Positions 26,575 through 36,750 are shown, numbered from the stretch's first letter. The stretch is 64,000 nucleotides of DNA from Rufibacter roseus (GCF_001647285.1 NZ_LRML01000007.1:215440-279439), one strand, 5' to 3'. Program-made: numbers and translations. The notes: generated by a model not told the origin, from the letters alone.

Positions 26575-27444
26575 ATGAGGACAGTATATGAGGTGGTGTA
26601 TCAAACCCAGAACACATATGAAGCTACCGTAAAAGAGGCCTTTTTCTCTTTTCTGGTGCTGCCCTGTCAGGACCAAACCCAACGGCTACGCACGTACAGT
26701 TTCTCTAACTCACTTGAGGCCGAAGTTTTCCATCACTCAAACCCATTTGGTTTTGATGTAACCTGCTTACGTGCCAGCCAGTCCTTCACCCACTTTGAAT
26801 TTTGCATGAAAGCCGTGGTAGAGAAAAGTTTCGCCTTGTTTCCGTATGGCAGCAACATGACCGTAGCCCAGGAGCAAGCCCTGTTACATGACCATAACTT
26901 TTTCCTGGATTACCACCTGTTTCTGGGCACGGGCCGCTACACCCAACTAAACCCAAAGCACTACCCCAAGCTACTGTTTAGAGGAGAAAACCAAACGGTT
27001 TATGAGTACCTGCAGCAGCTGAACAACCACCTGTACCAGCTATTGGAGTTTGACCCGGAGCCTACCCATGTGTGCACTACGGCGAACGAAGTACTAGAGA
27101 TTGGCCGTGGCGTATGCCAGGATTTTACGCACCTATTCATTGGGATAGCGCGGTTAAACAAAATCCCGTGCCGGTACGTGTCAGGTTACCTGAACCAGGG
27201 GCTCAACTTAACGGGAACAGCCGTCATGCATGCCTGGGCCGAAGCATACATTCCGGGCTTTGGGTGGCAGGGCTTTGACCCCACCAATAACCTGCTCGCC
27301 GATGTGCACTATATAAAAGCCGCCCATGGTACAGACTACAATGACTGCAGCCCCATTAAAGGCATGCTCCGAACCAACGGCGGACACACCACCGACTATG
27401 GGGTAAAAATCACTCCCCTGCCTGAGCCGTATCACAATCAATAA
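26575..27444 (+). CDS. transglutaminase-like cysteine peptidase
   Basis: 289 residues. N-terminal beta domain of the bacterial transglutaminase-N type (about 1-85), then the papain-fold core: Cys in GRGVCQDFTHLFIG (about 183), His in MHAWAEAYIPGFGW (about 220) and Asp in GFDPTNN (about 236). Family members in ATP-grasp/alpha-E clusters are predicted to cut or transfer the amide product made by the ligase. No signal peptide. Confidence 0.88.
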   Translation: MRTVYEVVYQTQNTYEATVKEAFFSFLVLPCQDQTQRLRTYSFSNSLEAEVFHHSNPFGFDVTCLRASQSFTHFEFCMKAVVEKSFALFPYGSNMTVAQEQALLHDHNFFLDYHLFLGTGRYTQLNPKHYPKLLFRGENQTVYEYLQQLNNHLYQLLEFDPEPTHVCTTANEVLEIGRGVCQDFTHLFIGIARLNKIPCRYVSGYLNQGLNLTGTAVMHAWAEAYIPGFGWQGFDPTNNLLADVHYIKAAHGTDYNDCSPIKGMLRTNGGHTTDYGVKITPLPEPYHNQ

Positions 27445-27532
27445 GGCTACCGCACCCGCCTGAGTTGAGAAACAATCAACCTCCGCCGGTAGCCTCCGTT
27501 TACCCATTCAGAGTACTTTAAGAATTAAAATT

Positions 27533-28606
27533 ATGCAGACCTTCCACTGTGCCTGTGGCAATAAGTTGTTTTTCGAGAATTCACAGTGTGTTTGTTGCAA
27601 CCGCGAAGTAGGTTGGTGCCCAGTGTGCAAAGGCATTCATGCCATGGAGCCCAATGGAAAAGGCGGCTACACCTGTACCAATTCAGACTGTAAGGCGCAG
27701 GTAATAAAGTGCTATAACTACAGCACCTACAACGTCTGCAACCGTTTTGTACCAGCTCAGGCGCAGCCGCAGCAGAACGGCCAATGCCTGTGCAACTACT
27801 GCCAGCTTACCAAGACCATTCCAGATCTGTCAGTAGATGGCAACATAACCAAATGGTACCAGCTGGAAGTGGCCAAACGCCGTTTGCTGTACCTCCTGGA
27901 CCGCGTGGGCTTACCCTACGGATCAGATCAGGAAAACTTTGAATTGCCCCTGTCCTTTGATTTCAAAGAAGACGCCCAGCCCTCTCCTATCATGGGTTGG
28001 ATGGGCATTGGCCAGGAAGAGAAAGTATACACTGGCCACGCCGATGGCAAAATCACCATCAACCTCCGGGAAGCCGACCCAGTGGAGCGGGAGAAACTGC
28101 GGGTGTCGTTTGGAGAAGACCATCGCACCCTCATTGGCCACTTCCGGCATGAAATAGGACATTACTACTGGCAGCTGCTCATCCAGAACAAAGACGAAGA
28201 AAATTTCAAAGCCATTTTCGGCGATCATGAGAATCCGTCTTATGCAGACGCCATGAACCAATACTACCAAAACGGGCCGAAGGCTAATTGGGCGAAGGGC
28301 TACATCAGCGCCTACGCCACCATGCATCCCTGGGAAGACTTTGCCGAAACCTGGGGCACGTATCTTGATATGCTTGCCGTACTGGACACCGCCGATAACT
28401 CGGACCTTCTGAAGCTGCCTAACAAAGACCTTGAAACCGCCCAACTAGAGGACATGCTGCTACGGTATGAAGATCTAAGTCTCAAAGTAAATGAGGTAAA
28501 CCGTGCACTTGGCCTGCCCGACCTTCTCCCTGAAACATTTTCTAAACCTGTTGTGGAAAAGCTCACCTACATACATGTCTTAATTGCCAGAAACAGAAAA
28601 AAATAA
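27533..28606 (+). CDS. zinc-ribbon metallopeptidase (PF10005-like)
   Basis: 357 residues. N-terminal cysteine-rich ribbons (CACGNKLFFENSQCVCC; WCPVCKG; CTNSDC; CLCNYC) occupy about residues 6-90. The later HEIGHYYW segment (about 205-212) is a gluzincin HExxH site, and ISAYATMHPWEDFAETWG supplies the downstream acidic residues. The match to the 'zinc-ribbon and putative zinc-binding peptidase' family is strong. In other bacteria this family occurs with the ATP-grasp/alpha-E/transglutaminase genes, as here. Substrate unknown. Confidence 0.87.
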   Translation: MQTFHCACGNKLFFENSQCVCCNREVGWCPVCKGIHAMEPNGKGGYTCTNSDCKAQVIKCYNYSTYNVCNRFVPAQAQPQQNGQCLCNYCQLTKTIPDLSVDGNITKWYQLEVAKRRLLYLLDRVGLPYGSDQENFELPLSFDFKEDAQPSPIMGWMGIGQEEKVYTGHADGKITINLREADPVEREKLRVSFGEDHRTLIGHFRHEIGHYYWQLLIQNKDEENFKAIFGDHENPSYADAMNQYYQNGPKANWAKGYISAYATMHPWEDFAETWGTYLDMLAVLDTADNSDLLKLPNKDLETAQLEDMLLRYEDLSLKVNEVNRALGLPDLLPETFSKPVVEKLTYIHVLIARNRKK

Positions 28607-28916
28607 CTCCCTGTTTTAGGCTTAATTTCTGGAAAATAGCCCCAAAACAAAGGCAAACCGTCAGACTGCACATACCCCTTATAGTCGGAAGGGCAATGGG
28701 CTGGCAACTTCTTTGCACAAGATGTCTACCTGCCGCTACAACACCGGCTAAGATTTTCACCTTTTCTTTCTTACTCTTCTGTAAAAACCAGACACTCATA
28801 GGTTGCCGCATGAGCAGGATCATGACGCGCTGCAGAAAAAAAAAGATGATTTTTTCATATCGTAAATAAACTATACTCCTGTTTATCAGTCCAAAGGGAG
28901 AATTCAGCCTCCTGAT
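28607..28916. other. intergenic region
   Basis: Palindromic repeat copy 10 (28611) directly follows the peptidase stop. The remaining 260 bp show no clear feature. Confidence 0.5.
28611..28649. repeat. palindromic intergenic repeat copy 10
   Basis: Arms CTGTTTTAGGCTTAATTT and AAAATAGCCCCAAAAC, 5 nt after a stop codon. Confidence 0.75.
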
Positions 28917-31781
28917 ATGAAATCTTGCCTACTTTTCCTTCTCATTTTCTTTAGTGCTTTGTCTGCCCATGCTCAGGGCGTTTCGGTAACAGGTACGGTA
29001 AGCAGTGCCTACCACAAAGAAACGCTGCCAGGCGCCACGGTGCAGCTCATCATGCTGCCAGATTCAACAAGAACGGCAGTGGGTACTGACAAAGACGGAA
29101 AGTTTATTTTTCAGGGGGTACAGCCGGGGAGTTATGCCCTGCTGATCAATTATCTGGGCCACCAGCCCCTGAGTAAGGCAGTGCAGGTACAACAGGTGGC
29201 GGTTCACCTGGGCACTTTAACTTTGGTAGAAAGCTCTACTTTGCTGAAAGAAATTGAGGTGGTAGGCCAAATTCCGCCGGGTACGCAGAAGGGAGACACC
29301 ACCGTGTTCAATGCGGCCGCCTTCAAGGTGTCAGATGACGCCAGCGCCGAGGACCTGGTGACCAAGCTGCCGGGCGTTACAGTGACAGACGGAAAAATAC
29401 AGGCGCAGGGCGAAGACGTAAGGCAGGTATTGGTAGACGGCAAGCGCTTTTTTGGGGAAGACGCCAATACGGCACTTCGTAATTTGCCAGCCGAAGTGAT
29501 TGAAAACATTGAAATCTTTGACAAGAAAAGTGATCAGGCAGAATTCAGTGGTTTTGATGACGGCAACCGAGCCAAAACCATCAACATTGTTACGAAGAAA
29601 AACCGGCGGAAAGGCCAGTTTGGGAAAGTGGCCGCGGGAGTAGGCCCTGACACGAAATACATGGCAGGCGCAAGCGTCAATTTCTTTGATGACGGACGGC
29701 GGCTTACGGTAAATGGTCTGGCCAACAACATCAACATGCAAGACTTCTCTGTGGGTGAAGCACCAGGCGGCGGCATGCGTGGTCGCCGCAGGAGCGGCGG
29801 AGGTGGAAGCGGAGGAGCAGGCATTTCAACCATCAATACCCTTGGGCTGAATTACAATGACAACTGGGGAGAAAAAATTGAAGTAAGTGGCCACTACAAC
29901 TACAGCAACAACCATAACGAGAACAACCGCCTGGTGTTTCAGGATTACTTTAAGTCAACGTTTTACGACCAGCAAAACACCACCGACAGTTACAACACTA
30001 ACCGCACCGAAAACCACTCCGTCAACTTCAGGTTTGACTACAAACCCAATGACCGGAACAGGCTCTTAATCACTCCCCGGCTGTCTTTGCAGAACAACGA
30101 CACCTACTCCAGCTCTATGGGGCTTTCGGTCTATGACCAGAATCCAGAGAATGAGGTATATGATCAGGCAATTCTGACCTCCAGAAACAATTCTTCTACC
30201 GCTGAAAATCTTACCTACAACCTGAGCAATGACATCAACTTCAGTCATAGGTTTAACAAGCCCGGCCGCACCATCACGCTGGGGCTCAACCTGAACAAAA
30301 CCCTTAATGACGGTGAAAATTACCAGATAAATGATGTGGTAGACTTTCAGAGGCCAGAGAAAAGCAAATACCTGAACCAGCTTATCACCGCTTCGCAGAG
30401 TGGCTTTACCTGGCGCGGAAATGTAGCGGTGGCCGAAAAAGTAGGAGAATTCGCCCGCGTTCAGGCGGAGTACAGTGTCAGCAACCGAAACCAGGATTCT
30501 GAGCGACTGGCGTATGATTGGGAAGAAAATGACTATACCAATTTGAACACCCGCCTGAGCAATTCCTTCGTGAGTGACTACCTGAGGCAGAACGGAAAAG
30601 CCAGCTACCTGTACAACACTGAAAAAGTACGGGTGCAGGTAGAGGGGCAGTATCAGGTGGCCAACCTGCAGAACCAGCAGGAATTCCCAACAGATTACCA
30701 GTTAGACCGCACCTTCCATAACTTACTGCCTTCTGCGCAGCTGGAATACAAGTTCTCCAAGACCAAAAACGTGCAGCTGGATTACCGTACCAACGTAGAC
30801 GCCCCATCGGTTTCTCAGTTGCAGGAAGTGGTAGACAACAACAACCCGCTCCGGTTCAGGGTAGGAAACACAGGACTGGTACAGGAATTCAGCAATTCGG
30901 CGAATTTACGGTATAGGTCTTTCAACTTAGACACCAAACGTGTGTTCACCTTTTTTGTGAACGCCACAAAAACAGATGACTACATCACCAACAGCACCAC
31001 TGAAGTGAACCTTGAAAGCGAACCACTACTTAGGGGCTTGGAGATTAGCCAGGGGGCGCAGCTCATAAGACCTGTAAACCTAGACGGTAGTTGGAGCACC
31101 CGCGCCTTTATGAGCTTTGGCCAGCCAGTAAGTTTCCTTAAGTCTAACTTCAGCGTGAATGGTTCAATGGGCTTTAACAAAACTCCTGGTCTGTTCAATG
31201 GAGAAGCCTTCTTCTCTACCTCCACCAATTATGGTCTAGGCGCATCTTTGAGCAGCAACATCAGTGAAAACATAGATTTTAACGCCTCTACCCATTCCAG
31301 TTACAATGTGGTCAACAGCACCCTCACGTTACGCGCCCAGCAAAACAACAATTACTTTATACAAAACTCCAGCCTACGGGCCAGCCTCAAATTCTGGAAA
31401 GGCGTGATTTACCGCACTGAAGTAAGCCACCAGTACAATGCGGGTCTTTCTGGTGACATTAACCCCCACATTACGTTGCTAAACATGAGCATAAGCAAAA
31501 GGGTGTTCAAAAGCCAGAAGGGCGAAATTAGCCTGAGTGTAAATGACCTGTTAGGCCAAAACGTGAGCGTGCAGCGGGTAATTGCAGATGCTTATATACA
31601 AGACGTGCAGTCTACGGTGCTGCAGCGCTTTTTCATGTTTACCTTCTCCTACAACATCAGATCTTTTACGGGTGCTGCCCCCGGAGAAAGAGGCCGCTCC
31701 CAAAGAGCCCCTGGTGACCGTGAAGACCGAGGAACCAGAGACAACCAACGCCCTGCAAGGCAAGGTGGCGGACGGTACTAA
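28917..31781 (+). CDS. outer-membrane beta-barrel protein (TonB-receptor-like, PF14905)
   Basis: 954 residues. Signal peptide (LIFFSALSAHA, cut at about 20), a carboxypeptidase-regulatory beta-sandwich (about 24-110), a plug-like region with LVTKLPGVTVTDGKIQAQG (about 141) and IEIFDKKSDQAEFSGFDDG (about 198), then the long barrel of the 'outer membrane beta-barrel family 3' type. It lacks a SusD partner. Two unusual pieces: a Gly/Arg-rich insert (MRGRRRSGGGGSGGAG, about 287) and an Arg/Gly-rich tail after the last barrel strand (ERGRSQRAPGDREDRGTR). Cargo unknown. Confidence 0.87.
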   Translation: MKSCLLFLLIFFSALSAHAQGVSVTGTVSSAYHKETLPGATVQLIMLPDSTRTAVGTDKDGKFIFQGVQPGSYALLINYLGHQPLSKAVQVQQVAVHLGTLTLVESSTLLKEIEVVGQIPPGTQKGDTTVFNAAAFKVSDDASAEDLVTKLPGVTVTDGKIQAQGEDVRQVLVDGKRFFGEDANTALRNLPAEVIENIEIFDKKSDQAEFSGFDDGNRAKTINIVTKKNRRKGQFGKVAAGVGPDTKYMAGASVNFFDDGRRLTVNGLANNINMQDFSVGEAPGGGMRGRRRSGGGGSGGAGISTINTLGLNYNDNWGEKIEVSGHYNYSNNHNENNRLVFQDYFKSTFYDQQNTTDSYNTNRTENHSVNFRFDYKPNDRNRLLITPRLSLQNNDTYSSSMGLSVYDQNPENEVYDQAILTSRNNSSTAENLTYNLSNDINFSHRFNKPGRTITLGLNLNKTLNDGENYQINDVVDFQRPEKSKYLNQLITASQSGFTWRGNVAVAEKVGEFARVQAEYSVSNRNQDSERLAYDWEENDYTNLNTRLSNSFVSDYLRQNGKASYLYNTEKVRVQVEGQYQVANLQNQQEFPTDYQLDRTFHNLLPSAQLEYKFSKTKNVQLDYRTNVDAPSVSQLQEVVDNNNPLRFRVGNTGLVQEFSNSANLRYRSFNLDTKRVFTFFVNATKTDDYITNSTTEVNLESEPLLRGLEISQGAQLIRPVNLDGSWSTRAFMSFGQPVSFLKSNFSVNGSMGFNKTPGLFNGEAFFSTSTNYGLGASLSSNISENIDFNASTHSSYNVVNSTLTLRAQQNNNYFIQNSSLRASLKFWKGVIYRTEVSHQYNAGLSGDINPHITLLNMSISKRVFKSQKGEISLSVNDLLGQNVSVQRVIADAYIQDVQSTVLQRFFMFTFSYNIRSFTGAAPGERGRSQRAPGDREDRGTRDNQRPARQGGGRY

Positions 31782-31846
31782 TCTGGAGTTGCGTTAAGTT
31801 CTGAGAAAGGACACGAGCTGCAAGCTCGCGCCAGCGGAGAGGTGTG

Positions 31847-31884
31847 CGTTTTGGAGCTGTTTTCAGGAAAGTAGCCCCAAAACG
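31847..31884. repeat. palindromic intergenic repeat copy 11
   Basis: Arms CGTTTTGGAGCTGTTTT and AAAGTAGCCCCAAAACG. A separate short repeat, TGCAAGCTCGCGCCAGCG, lies just before it (31820) and recurs at 37777. Confidence 0.7.
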
Positions 31885-32042
31885 CAGAAGGATGCTCTGT
31901 TCCAAGAAGAATACTTAAAATTAACTACTCAATCCCTTTTCAAAATCTCAGTCCAATTTTCTACCTTACCACCACAAGCCCCGTGGCCCAAAACCATGGT
32001 TGAAACGGAAGCCAAAGCCTTACTTTTACTTCTGTAGGTCGA

Positions 32043-32070
32043 AATTCCTAATTCTTAATTCCTAATTCAA
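32043..32070. repeat. period-7 array: AATTCCT-type
   Basis: Four units AATTCCT, AATTCTT, AATTCCT, AATTCAA ending 4 bp before the pirin start codon. Confidence 0.75.
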
Positions 32071-32074
32071 CACT

Positions 32075-32968
32075 GTGTCTAACATACAACATATCATAGA
32101 AGAACGGCCCAGCAACATCGGTAACTTTCTGGTGGGGCGGCTGCTGCCGTTCAGGGGCAAGCGCATGGTAGGCCCCTTCGCGTTTATTGACCACATGGGC
32201 CCCGCCTGCCTCTCTGACCACGAGAACCTGGACGTGGGCCCGCACCCGCACATTGGCCTCTCCACGCTTACCTACCTGCTGGAAGGCAGCATGATGCACC
32301 GCGACAGCCTGGGCACCGAACTGGAGATACAACCGGGGGCGGTGAACTGGATGACGGCGGGCCACGGCATTGTACACTCCGAGCGCACGCCTGATTACCT
32401 GCGCAACTCTGAAAAGATGCTGCACGGTCTCCAGATTTGGGTGGCGTTGCCGCTGCACTTAGAGGACATGGAACCCGCCTTCTCGCACACCCCCGCAGAG
32501 GAACTGCCCACCTGGCAGGAAGACGGCCTCACCTTCAAACTCATTGCCGGGCAGGCGCTGGGGCACTCGTCGCCGGTGCCGGTATATAGTCCGCTGTATT
32601 TTCTGGAAATCAAGAGCACCCACCGCCAAACCGTGAACATTGGCGCAGGCCTGTACGGCGAAAGCGGACTGTACATTCTGGAAGGCGGCATTGTGGGCGA
32701 AGGCCACGTGTTTGAACCGAAGCAAATGCTGGTGACCCAAGACAGCACGCTCTGCTCATTTGAGATGCTGGAGAACAGCACGGTGTACTTATTCGGCGGC
32801 GAGCCGTTCCCCGAGGAGCGGTTCATCTACTGGAACTTCGTGGCCAGCACCCGCGAAAAGATTGAGGACGCCAAAGAACGTTGGCTCGCCCAGACCTTCC
32901 CGCCCGTACCCGGCGAAACCGACTTCGTGCCCCTCCCGCCGCAGCCGGTGGCGTTAAAGGAGAAGTAG
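32075..32968 (+). CDS. pirin family protein
   Basis: 297 residues from a GTG start at 32075. Bicupin with the pirin metal site: HPHIGL (His at about 56 and 58), a third His/Glu pair in GHGIVHSE (about 97-104), and the N-terminal FIDHMGP landmark. Pirins bind Fe(II); some have quercetinase activity and others regulate transcription or metabolism. No signal peptide, so cytosolic. Markedly GC-rich third positions. It is convergent with the large surface-protein gene. Confidence 0.9.
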   Translation: MSNIQHIIEERPSNIGNFLVGRLLPFRGKRMVGPFAFIDHMGPACLSDHENLDVGPHPHIGLSTLTYLLEGSMMHRDSLGTELEIQPGAVNWMTAGHGIVHSERTPDYLRNSEKMLHGLQIWVALPLHLEDMEPAFSHTPAEELPTWQEDGLTFKLIAGQALGHSSPVPVYSPLYFLEIKSTHRQTVNIGAGLYGESGLYILEGGIVGEGHVFEPKQMLVTQDSTLCSFEMLENSTVYLFGGEPFPEERFIYWNFVASTREKIEDAKERWLAQTFPPVPGETDFVPLPPQPVALKEK

Positions 32969-33077
32969 AAACTTGACCAGTCAATGGTGCTTATAAAGGC
33001 AAAAACAGAAGGCTGACTTACCCACACCTGGTCATGGCCACAGAAGCAGGAGATGGGGTTAAGGAAGAAGAGGGCAT

Positions 33078-36000
33078 CTACCGGAGAATCTCCACCCACC
33101 CTTTTATGGGTTGGCAGGCATCTGGCGCCTCTGCGGTATAAAAATAGGTACCCTCTGCTAGCCCGCGGCCCTGCCAACGGTTATCATAGGCATCACTCTC
33201 AAAAACCAGATTACCCCACCGGTTATAGATTTTAACCTTTGTGCGGGGTCCTAAATTGACGATGGTGAAGAAATCATTTTTACCGTCTCCGTTGGGGGTG
33301 AAAATGTTAGGTGCCACCAACATGCGCAGCACCTCTACCTCTACCGTAAAGGTGGAGGCCACCGAACAATCAGTGTTGGCTTTTGCCGTCAGCTGCACCT
33401 GGTACCTACCCGGCGCCTGAAAGGTATGCGTAGGATTTTCTTCTGTAGAGGCGGGGGAACCGTCCTTGAAGTTCCAGGTGTAAGAGGTATTGCCACCCGT
33501 AAGATTGGCAAACTGTACGGTGTAAGGGGCGCAGCCTACGGGAACAGGCTGCACCTGGGCTGCCACCGTAATAACCGGCATTACCTTCACCGTCACAAAA
33601 ACGGTGTCAGAGGTATTGCATGATTCCGGGTTAAAGGCAATGAGCCGTACCTGAAAAGTACCTTCCCGCTGATACGTATGGGTGGGATTAGGAACCGCGA
33701 CGGGGGGGCTGCCATCTCCAAAATCCCAGAGATAGGTCCTAGCATTTACGCTTTGGTTAAAGAACGTTACCTGGTAGTTTACACAAGATGGCAAGGGCGT
33801 GGCCGCAGCTGCCGTTACTGGCGCAGCATCCTTTACCAGCACTTGAATATACGTAGTGTCCGAGGGGAAACAGGCCAAGCCACTTCTCGCTATCAGGCGC
33901 ACCCGGTAATTGCCGGGATTTGCAAAGCTATGCCGTGGATTAGCCTCAGAAGATGGTGGTGTACCATCGCCAAAATCCCAGGAATAGGAAATGGCATTCA
34001 CGCTTGTGTTCTGGAAATGCACCTGATAAGGGGCGCAGCCCTGCGGAGGGGTAAGAGCGCCCGCCGCCGCCAAATGCGGTGGGTCAAAACGGAATTTGGA
34101 GATGATTCCGTCAAACGAGGTAGTTTGACCGGCTGAATAGGCCCCCGGAGTGGCAATAACGGTAGGAATAGCAGCGCATTCTATGTTATAGAAAACCGCT
34201 TTTTTAGATATATAACTATGATTTGCCAAATGGACATGCCCAAACTCGGTACCTCCAAAGAAAGTACCGAATACTAGTTCTTTGGCATCTTTTGACAATT
34301 GGCAAAGGTATAGATTGCGGCGAACAGTATAAAAGGCATTGGGGGTGACCGGGCTATCAGGCACAGAATACGCCGTTAAATAGATGTTGCCGCATGCATC
34401 TAGTTCAAAAGCGGTGGGAATGGGCTCCGGAATAGACAAGGTACTGTTCCCTAAATGGGTTGAGAAATACGTAGTGGTGAGCGTATTATTTAACTTATGA
34501 ATGAAATGCCCGCCCGCGCCGCCAGCCGTGTGGAATGTCCCTGGAGTTACCGGGTAGCTACCGCTGGTATACCCTGCCACATATACGTTTTCCTCCTCGT
34601 CCAGCGTGAGAAGCTGCGCCAGGTCGTTGCCGAAGGTACCCAGAAACGTAGCCGCCACCATTTTACTTTCATCGGGGTTCACTACCAACACAAACCCGTC
34701 CTTGGTGCCTAAAAAGGTACTGTTCACTGTTCCGGAGGTCACGGGAAAGTCAGCGCTGCTGGTGCTTCCTACCAGGTAGATGTTCCCGGAGGAGGGCCCG
34801 ACTTTCACATCTGAAAATCGATCAGTGAGCGTACCGCCCACATAGGTAGACCACAACAGCGTAGACAGCGAAGGGTCTAGTTTTGAGATGAACCCATCCT
34901 GAAAACCCTTATGCTGTGACTGCAAAGGGTTCACTAGAGGAAAATCTGTGGAGTTGGTAGAAGAGGCGAGGATCACATTACCCTCTTTGTCTTCCGCCAG
35001 GCCGGCAGGTACGGTAGAACCAATGGATGCTTCCATCTGGCTCCCGCCCAAATAAGTAGAGGCCAACAAGTCATTGCCGTCTGCGTTTAGTTTGGATATA
35101 AAGAAGTCTGAAAAGGATGCCGGCCCTATGGGGTTATACGCCGTAGGGGATACGGGCAGTTGTTTTGACGTGGTGGTACCGCAGAAGACAAGCTCATTCT
35201 TTTTATTGATGAGCATGCCCAAGGGATAACTGGTGCCGGGTCCGCCGAAGTACGTAGCGAAAAGCAGTTGCGTACCGGACGGGTTGAATTTTGAAATGGC
35301 TAAGTTTGTGCCCTGCAATACCGTCTGAAAGGCACCTGCGGTTACGGGGTAATTGGGTCCCATGGCCTGCGCCGCCGTATAGGTGTTGCCTTGGTCATCG
35401 GCGGTGGCACAGTTAGCCGACACCGAAGTGGTGGTGCCGGTATAGCTGATGAAAACAATTTCAGGATCAATGATGAGGGGCAGGGCCGGATTGTAACGGC
35501 CCGTCAGTTTAAAGCCGACCACCCCGTTCACCAACGTAAACGCGCAGGGCACTTCCCGCTGCTGACCGTCTACCACCTGGTAGGCATATGGCGTTTCCTC
35601 CGTGAACTCATTCACAGACGTTTTCACGTACAGCTTCCCGTTCCTGATTTCCAGTTTCTCGGCGCCGGTGTACTTCATTTTCACAGCCGGCACTTGCCCC
35701 CCCGGCCGCACCACAAAATCATATTTGAGTTTGCCTCCTTTGGCATAGAATTTAAGGTCTACGCGCGGGAAGAGGTTGGCATACCGCACCTCCTGGGAAG
35801 TGGTGACCCCGGTAGCCCATTGGGCCCGATCTGCCCCAATAAAATAATGGCGACGCTCCGCCAAGGTAGCATGGTGGGTGATGGCGGCTTTGGGATTCCC
35901 GCCCAGAAACTCCACCTTCAGCCCGTGCCCCTTGTACTTCCTTGGCGCCTCCCCCTCTTCTACCTGCCCCAGATGGTATTTCCTTTGGGCATCCCCCTTT

Positions 36001-36227
36001 TCTTCCTGCTCCTCCAGATGAAAGAAATCCGGTTCATAAAACCCATAGGTGAACCCGTTTTTCTCCAGGAAAAGCCAGCCCTGGGGCAAATCTGTGGTAT
36101 ACAGGATCTGGGACGCCCACTGCCCCTTATTCTGCACAAACCCCGGAAACCGATTTGGTGCAGGCGCATCGGCAAAGGCTGTTAGGCTAAATAAAAAACA
36201 AAGGAGAACCAGTACAAAGGGGCGCAT
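33078..36227 (-). CDS. giant T9SS type B sorted surface protein, SBBP and PKD repeats
   Basis: 1049 residues. Signal peptide (LVLLCFLFSLTAFA), then a conserved N-terminal beta domain (NKGQW...; about 28-240), SBBP beta-propeller repeats (recurrent YLGG / FFGG...  'STYLGGSQMEA', about 250-680), three PKD domains each with WDFGDG or WNFKDG (about 735, 825 and 915), and a C-terminal gliding-type CHU_C domain with NIFTPNGDGKNDFF and YNRWGNLVFES. The C-terminal domain directs export by the type IX system with type B processing. Likely an adhesin or surface-layer component. Transcribed alone. Confidence 0.92.
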   Translation of the reverse strand: MRPFVLVLLCFLFSLTAFADAPAPNRFPGFVQNKGQWASQILYTTDLPQGWLFLEKNGFTYGFYEPDFFHLEEQEEKGDAQRKYHLGQVEEGEAPRKYKGHGLKVEFLGGNPKAAITHHATLAERRHYFIGADRAQWATGVTTSQEVRYANLFPRVDLKFYAKGGKLKYDFVVRPGGQVPAVKMKYTGAEKLEIRNGKLYVKTSVNEFTEETPYAYQVVDGQQREVPCAFTLVNGVVGFKLTGRYNPALPLIIDPEIVFISYTGTTTSVSANCATADDQGNTYTAAQAMGPNYPVTAGAFQTVLQGTNLAISKFNPSGTQLLFATYFGGPGTSYPLGMLINKKNELVFCGTTTSKQLPVSPTAYNPIGPASFSDFFISKLNADGNDLLASTYLGGSQMEASIGSTVPAGLAEDKEGNVILASSTNSTDFPLVNPLQSQHKGFQDGFISKLDPSLSTLLWSTYVGGTLTDRFSDVKVGPSSGNIYLVGSTSSADFPVTSGTVNSTFLGTKDGFVLVVNPDESKMVAATFLGTFGNDLAQLLTLDEEENVYVAGYTSGSYPVTPGTFHTAGGAGGHFIHKLNNTLTTTYFSTHLGNSTLSIPEPIPTAFELDACGNIYLTAYSVPDSPVTPNAFYTVRRNLYLCQLSKDAKELVFGTFFGGTEFGHVHLANHSYISKKAVFYNIECAAIPTVIATPGAYSAGQTTSFDGIISKFRFDPPHLAAAGALTPPQGCAPYQVHFQNTSVNAISYSWDFGDGTPPSSEANPRHSFANPGNYRVRLIARSGLACFPSDTTYIQVLVKDAAPVTAAAATPLPSCVNYQVTFFNQSVNARTYLWDFGDGSPPVAVPNPTHTYQREGTFQVRLIAFNPESCNTSDTVFVTVKVMPVITVAAQVQPVPVGCAPYTVQFANLTGGNTSYTWNFKDGSPASTEENPTHTFQAPGRYQVQLTAKANTDCSVASTFTVEVEVLRMLVAPNIFTPNGDGKNDFFTIVNLGPRTKVKIYNRWGNLVFESDAYDNRWQGRGLAEGTYFYTAEAPDACQPIKGWVEILR

Positions 36228-36392
36228 ACAGAGCAGTATCTAAAACTAATGGAGTATTCAATCTCACTTTATAATACAGGTTTAAGGTACTGTAATTTTC
36301 AGAGATTCAATAACAGAAATTCCCGATGCTCTACTAGCATTAAATTTCTTTTTGTACCTTACTCCTAGTAAGCAAACTTCTGCCCCACTCCT

Positions 36393-36695
36393 ATGGAAAT
36401 CAATCACCTCAACACCGACACCAACGGCCACTTTGAAGCCATTGAACTAAAGGCCCAGGCGGGCCTGCTTACCTATCATTGGGACACGCCCCAGAAAATG
36501 GTGATTGAACATACCGAGGTGAACCCCGCCTTCTCAGGCCGAGGCGTGGGCCGGGAACTGGTCATGGCCGCCGTGGCCTATGCCCGCGCCCAACAAATAA
36601 AGATTGTCCCCCTTTGCCCCTACGCCAGAAAACTGTTCAAGCAAGACGAAACCATACGGGATGTGCTGTTTAAAGAGCGGTTGATAGTAGGATGA
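36393..36695 (+). CDS. GNAT-type N-acetyltransferase, YjdJ-like
   Basis: 100 residues, the short single-domain acetyltransferase form. The acetyl-CoA motif is FSGRGVGRELVMAAVAYAR (about 48-66) and CPYARKLFK follows. The ATG start at 36393 gives the usual length for the family. It is the intact member of three related copies in this region; decayed copies lie at 37480-37653 and 40148-40417. Substrate unknown; probably cytosolic. Confidence 0.87.
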   Translation: MEINHLNTDTNGHFEAIELKAQAGLLTYHWDTPQKMVIEHTEVNPAFSGRGVGRELVMAAVAYARAQQIKIVPLCPYARKLFKQDETIRDVLFKERLIVG

Positions 36696-36712
36696 AGCAT
36701 AGAAAAAAAAAG

Positions 36713-36750
36713 CTGTTTTAGGCCTGGTTTTGAAAAACGAGGCCTAAAAC
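36713..36750. repeat. palindromic intergenic repeat copy 12
   Basis: One of the cleanest copies: arms TGTTTTAGGCCTGGTTTT and AAAACGAGGCCTAAAACA. It sits between the GNAT and TMEM175 genes, as does the palindrome in the decayed unit at 40436. Confidence 0.85.

Noticed and set aside
33196..36243. Plus-strand frames opposite the large surface protein
   Set aside because: Shadows; the minus frame has signal peptide, PKD and sorting domain.
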